In this document: one piece after another, positions 60,242-64,000 of the stretch | How the letters are laid out: every line of letters starts with the position of its first letter | Position numbering within the stretch: position 1 is the stretch's first letter | Origin: Halichondria panicea | Lineage: Eukaryota > Porifera > Demospongiae > Suberitida > Halichondriidae | DNA: 64,000 nt | Assembly: GCF_963675165.1 (NCBI RefSeq) | Contig: NC_087383.1 | Location: forward strand, 2,324,979-2,388,978 | Reading direction: 5' to 3' | The notes under the pieces: model-generated | Told to the model about the DNA's origin: nothing | Seen by the model: only the letters and a program-made list of their open reading frames with translations | Databases searched by the model: none | Program-made: the position numbers and the translations under genes

Positions 60242-63200
60242 ATGGCCACTAAAGAGCAGAACCAAGGTATAAAGACTGTCATGTTTCCTTTAAAACTAAT
60301 GATTGCTAAAGCATAAAACCCTCATTGGTAATTGCTAACCTTGTGTGCTTGGCATCTATTTTCAGAGCTCACAATTGACGATCTGAAGACAGAAATGAAA
60401 CTGACTGATGAGCAGCTCAATACAGCAATACAGGAACCAGATCTACCCGAGTTAGCAGCATGTTTCGATAACACTGATGACTATCTTGAAAAGCTGGAGC
60501 TGTCGCCTGGACAGAAAACTGACGTCAGCGAAGTGAAGGCTAAAACACGTCTAAACCGCACTCAAGCCGGAATGAAACTTGCCCTAGAATACTGGCAGAA
60601 CAAGAACCAACTACAAGCCACCTTCCAAGCTCTGCTACTCATCATACTCTCCCTGCTCAAAGGAGCCGTTGCTGTTCAAGTGTGCAAGTACTTGTCTGAC
60701 AAATGTGAGTCTGTCATGTGAGAGTGTGGTCATTGTGGTACCATACGTTGTGGGAGTGATTGCAACCAAATAAGGGACTCTTCAACTTAATTGCTATTGT
60801 TACACATACAATTCTCTATTAACTATCACCAGGAATGGTACTCACCTATTGTTTTTTTCCCAGACTCCACCACCTCGTGTCCTCCCTCCCGAGAGAGGAT
60901 CCTGCTGAACCACAAGCTGTCCTCGTACAGGGACTACCTACAAAGTCGCTACAGAGCACGAGTATCCACATTAGCCACACAATGGCCTCCTGTCCCAACA
61001 AACAAAGTCTTCAAACTGGCCATGATTCAGAAGGAGAAAATACAGAGAGGAAGAATCGACGATGAATTTGTTAGACTATCAATCACCGGAAAAATTGATG
61101 ATATTTTGCTTCAAAAAACTCCAATTGACTTAATGAATATTTTCTCTGAGATTGGAAATAGACAGAACTTTGTGTTGATTGAAGGAGCTCCCGACTCTGG
61201 CAAGAGCACCCTTGCTCTACACATCTGTCAGGAGTGGGCAAAGAGGAAACTGTTCCAAGAGTTCGATATTGCAATCCTTGTGAGACTGAGAGATCCCCTC
61301 GTTAGAGAAGCCATTACAATTTCTGACTTACTTCCCTGCACAAACAAAGTGATGGCTAATGAAACAGAGACTGTGATTATGTCATTGTATGGCAAAGGTA
61401 TACTGTGGGTGCTAGACGGATGGGACGAACTTCCTTCTGACCTCCCTAGAGACTCAATCATCAACAAACTAGTTCGACCAGACATGTCACGAGAAAGTCC
61501 GCTACACGAATCAGCTGTGATTGTAACATCTCGACCGTCATCTTCGGCTGAGCTCCACCCACTAGTATCGTCCAGGGTGGAGGTGTTGGGGTTCACACCA
61601 CATAAACTAGAACAGTATTTCACCGAGTGTCTGAAAGGTGACTCACAAGCTGTGCAGACTCTACTGGAGAGAATTCGAGAGAACCCAGTGGTAGAAGGTA
61701 GCTGCTACCTCCCCCTCAATGCTTCCATTGTCGTTAATTGCTTCCTTTCTGACAACCACTCCCTCCCCACATCCAACCACGGGATATTCACATCGGTTGT
61801 CCAGAGCTCTCTTAAGAGATACCTCCAGGAGAAGTTGGGGAAGACCACTCCAGTGGGAAACATCACATCCCCAGACTCACTGCCCTCGGAAATCAGAACG
61901 CAGACCGTACAAATGTGTCAACTTGCATATCATGGGATCGAAAAAAACAAAGCGACATTTACTGACGGTGATTTGGCCGCTCTTTGCATTACGAAGGACA
62001 TTTCAAACGTTGGATTATTACAAACTGTTCCCAGTATCATTAGCGATGGTCATTTGGTTTACTACTGCTTTCTCCACCTGTCTATTCAAGAGCTACTGGC
62101 AGCAATCCACATCTCTCTCATGTCTCCCAAGCAACAAATCTCTGTATTCCAGAAGCTCTTTGGGAATCCTCGATTCAGTGCAGTCTTCCAGTTTTATGCT
62201 GGTATCACCAAACTGAGTACAAGTAGACCAATCCTCAGCAAGCTACCTCGATTCTTGTGTCCAGTTCCAGCTACTGTTTTTGATCTGATCAGAAAGGTTG
62301 TCAAAACTGAGAAAGAGAAGTATGGTGAGAAGCCCCTTTTGTTGTCCCTCATCAATTGTTTGTACGAAGCTGAAGACTCGCGACTGTGTGTGTTTGTGGC
62401 TAATCTTCTTAATCACAATCTAAATCTTAGGTACACTACAATGAATCCTATTGACTGCCTCTCTGTTGGATATTTCGCATCAGTTTGTTCCAACACCAGT
62501 AATGGATTCACACTTAGCCTCAGAAGTTGCTCTATTAGTGAACAAGGCTGCAAATTTCTTGCCCGAGGACTCTCCAAGTGTCCTAACTCTAATAATGATA
62601 TTCCTACAGCAGGGATACAAATCGCTGAGATTATCGAGAACACTAATTCAATATCTGAATTGGTTTTGTCTAATAATGCCATTGGCAACAGTGAACTCAG
62701 CACACTCTGTGAGGCCTTGTCAACTAACACATCATTCAAAAGTCTCAATCTCTCCAACTGCTCACTATCTCTCGACGATCACGGAGCAATCCCTCGACTA
62801 CTGAACACAAATAATACTCTTGAAAGCCTTAATTTATCAAGCAATGTTGTTGGTAACACTGAGCTGAAGAATATCTGTGAGGCCTTGTCAACTGACGCAT
62901 CATTAAAGAGCCTGGACCTGGGAAATTGCTCACTAACAATATCAGACGACAATGGAGCTGCCCTCTATCAACTTCTGAATACAAACAATTCCCTCGAATA
63001 TCTTTTTTTGTCTAATAACACAGTGACTAGCTGTCATCACATTGCTGCTGGACTTGCAGTCAATAAGACTCTGAGAACATTGAACTTGATTTCCTGTGAA
63101 CTGACTGATCAGAGTATCGAGGAGCTATCAACTGGACTGATCAACAAGATTGAAGCACTGAACATTTATGGTAATGCCTCAATAACAGAAGATGGAATGA

Positions 63201-63349
63201 AGACGCTTGCCAGACATCTAACCACCCACTGCTCTGAACTGACAGTATTGTGGATACCCGACCACCTAAGATCCTGTATCGAGACAGTATTCAGGGACAC
63301 TAACAAAGAGAGGAAGAGAAATGGACTACCCGAGATTGTTGTGTGGTAA
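60242..63349 (+). CDS. NLR6: DEATH-NACHT-LRR receptor, full length with P-loop change
   Basis: Exons 60242-60266, 60366-60704 and 60864-63349 join in frame to 949 residues. The first half of the DEATH domain matches NLR1. The second half differs (DDYLEKLELSPGQKTDVSEV, then NRTQAGMKLALEYWQNKNQL), including a two-codon length change. Walker A is GAPDSGKST: GGC to GAC at 61193-61195 replaces a glycine conserved in the other copies, while GxxxxGKS is kept. Walker B WVLDGWDELPS is intact. The LRR domain is longer than in NLR1 by about 57 residues, two repeats (LESLNLSSNVVGNTELKNIC region, 62736-62907). The inter-Walker patch is of the NLR2/NLR3 type. The frame is fully open; ATPase competence is uncertain. 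Confidence 0.9.
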
Positions 63350-63417
63350 TTGTTGTTTACCAGAGATTAATTATGTTTATTAATAATTGATTGATTATTA
63401 ATTGAGATTGATTGTTA

Positions 63418-63962
63418 TTATGCCTCGAGGCGTAGCCGCACGAGGGATACAGTAAAGCTGACTGTGTGTGTACGTGTGTCTGTGTGTCTGTGTGTCTGTT
63501 CCAGCTGTAACTGCTCAACGGTTGCAATGCGACGAAAACTAACAGCTTCTATAGGCTTCTAGCCACTTTCTCTTGGATTTTGATTCGTGGATTTGCAAAC
63601 TAAAGCTTCTTTCTCGAGTTATGGCTAGTTTGACTCACATTGAAGGCTGTTGCAGTCTCTTCAGAATCTTTCATAGCATCATCTGTCCGCACAAACTTTC
63701 TATTTAACATATGAGTTAGCCTTGCACTAAAGCGCTAGCTTTTTGTTAGCTACAATACTCAGAAAATATCTGTTAAAACAGCTAGCTAGCAGTAGCCATT
63801 TGTGAAATTGATCTCTTTGGACACACCCTTTAATTATTCCTGTGTATGTAATGCGCATGCGCGCTCATTCCCCACGTGTGAGAAAATAATAATATCCAAG
63901 ATCCAGATCCAGATCCTCCTGGCAGAATCATCTTTGTCTTGAAGGCCTGGTAAGCCACAAAA
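63418..63962. repeat. Interspersed repeat, reverse copy
   Basis: Starts TTATGCCTCGAGGCGTAGCC and contains (GT)n, the CATGCGCGCTCATTCCCCAC segment and GATCCAGATCC. It is the reverse complement of 20836-21322. No coding frame was recognised. Confidence 0.75.
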
Positions 63963-64000
63963 CACTACCATAATTATAACAATATAGATAACAATATGCA

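Noticed and set aside
1-64000. tRNA, rRNA, CRISPR or bacterial operon features
   Set aside because: No such pattern was seen while reading. All recognisable genes are eukaryotic and intron-containing.

Overview
The window looks like the genome of a demosponge, most plausibly Amphimedon queenslandica or a close relative (inference). The reasons are multi-exon genes with short GT-AG introns, an AT-rich background packed with short terminal-inverted-repeat elements, and a tandem family of DEATH-NACHT-LRR (NLR) immune receptor genes of the kind known from sponges. Nothing looks bacterial: there are no operons, rRNA, tRNA or CRISPR arrays.

Left part (1-13.5 kb). Positions 1-1.7 kb hold degraded minus-strand exons of an IQGAP gene and one coiled-coil exon, followed by a 28-bp minisatellite. 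From 13452 down to 4264 on the minus strand runs an EFR3 homologue, the palmitoylated membrane scaffold that recruits PI4-kinase III alpha to the plasma membrane. Nine consecutive exons (2-10) join in consistent splice phase. Exon 1 carries a one-base frame discrepancy, and I could not find the C-terminal exons. Its introns are filled with MITE-like elements and a 1.6-kb minisatellite. A DIRS-like retroelement ORF lies just upstream of its start.

Right part (14.3-63.4 kb). This is a plus-strand tandem array of six NLR copies. NLR1 (14457-17407), NLR2 (24347-27291) and NLR6 (60242-63349) have complete three-exon structures predicting 893, 891 and 949 residues. NLR3, NLR4 and NLR5 are deletion-bearing remnants. 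Each copy is preceded by a conserved fold-back hairpin 70-95 bp upstream of its ATG. The spacer between copies is itself a tandem unit. It carries minus-strand shards of IQGAP (RasGAP-related domain and C-terminal exons) and of a kinesin (central motor exons plus probable coiled-coil stalk exons), with many MITEs. The shards have frameshifts, stops, missing exons and lost splice sites, so they look like passengers carried along by NLR amplification. Units 3 and 4 are a very recent duplication of about 7.19 kb.

How the genes relate: the intact NLRs are predicted cytosolic sensors, with the LRRs as ligand or autoinhibitory region, the NACHT as ATP-driven oligomerisation switch and the DEATH domain as adaptor-binding effector. 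EFR3, IQGAP and the kinesin are cytoskeleton or membrane genes with no evident functional link to them. Functional NLRs, freshly broken copies and old shards together give a snapshot of birth-and-death evolution.
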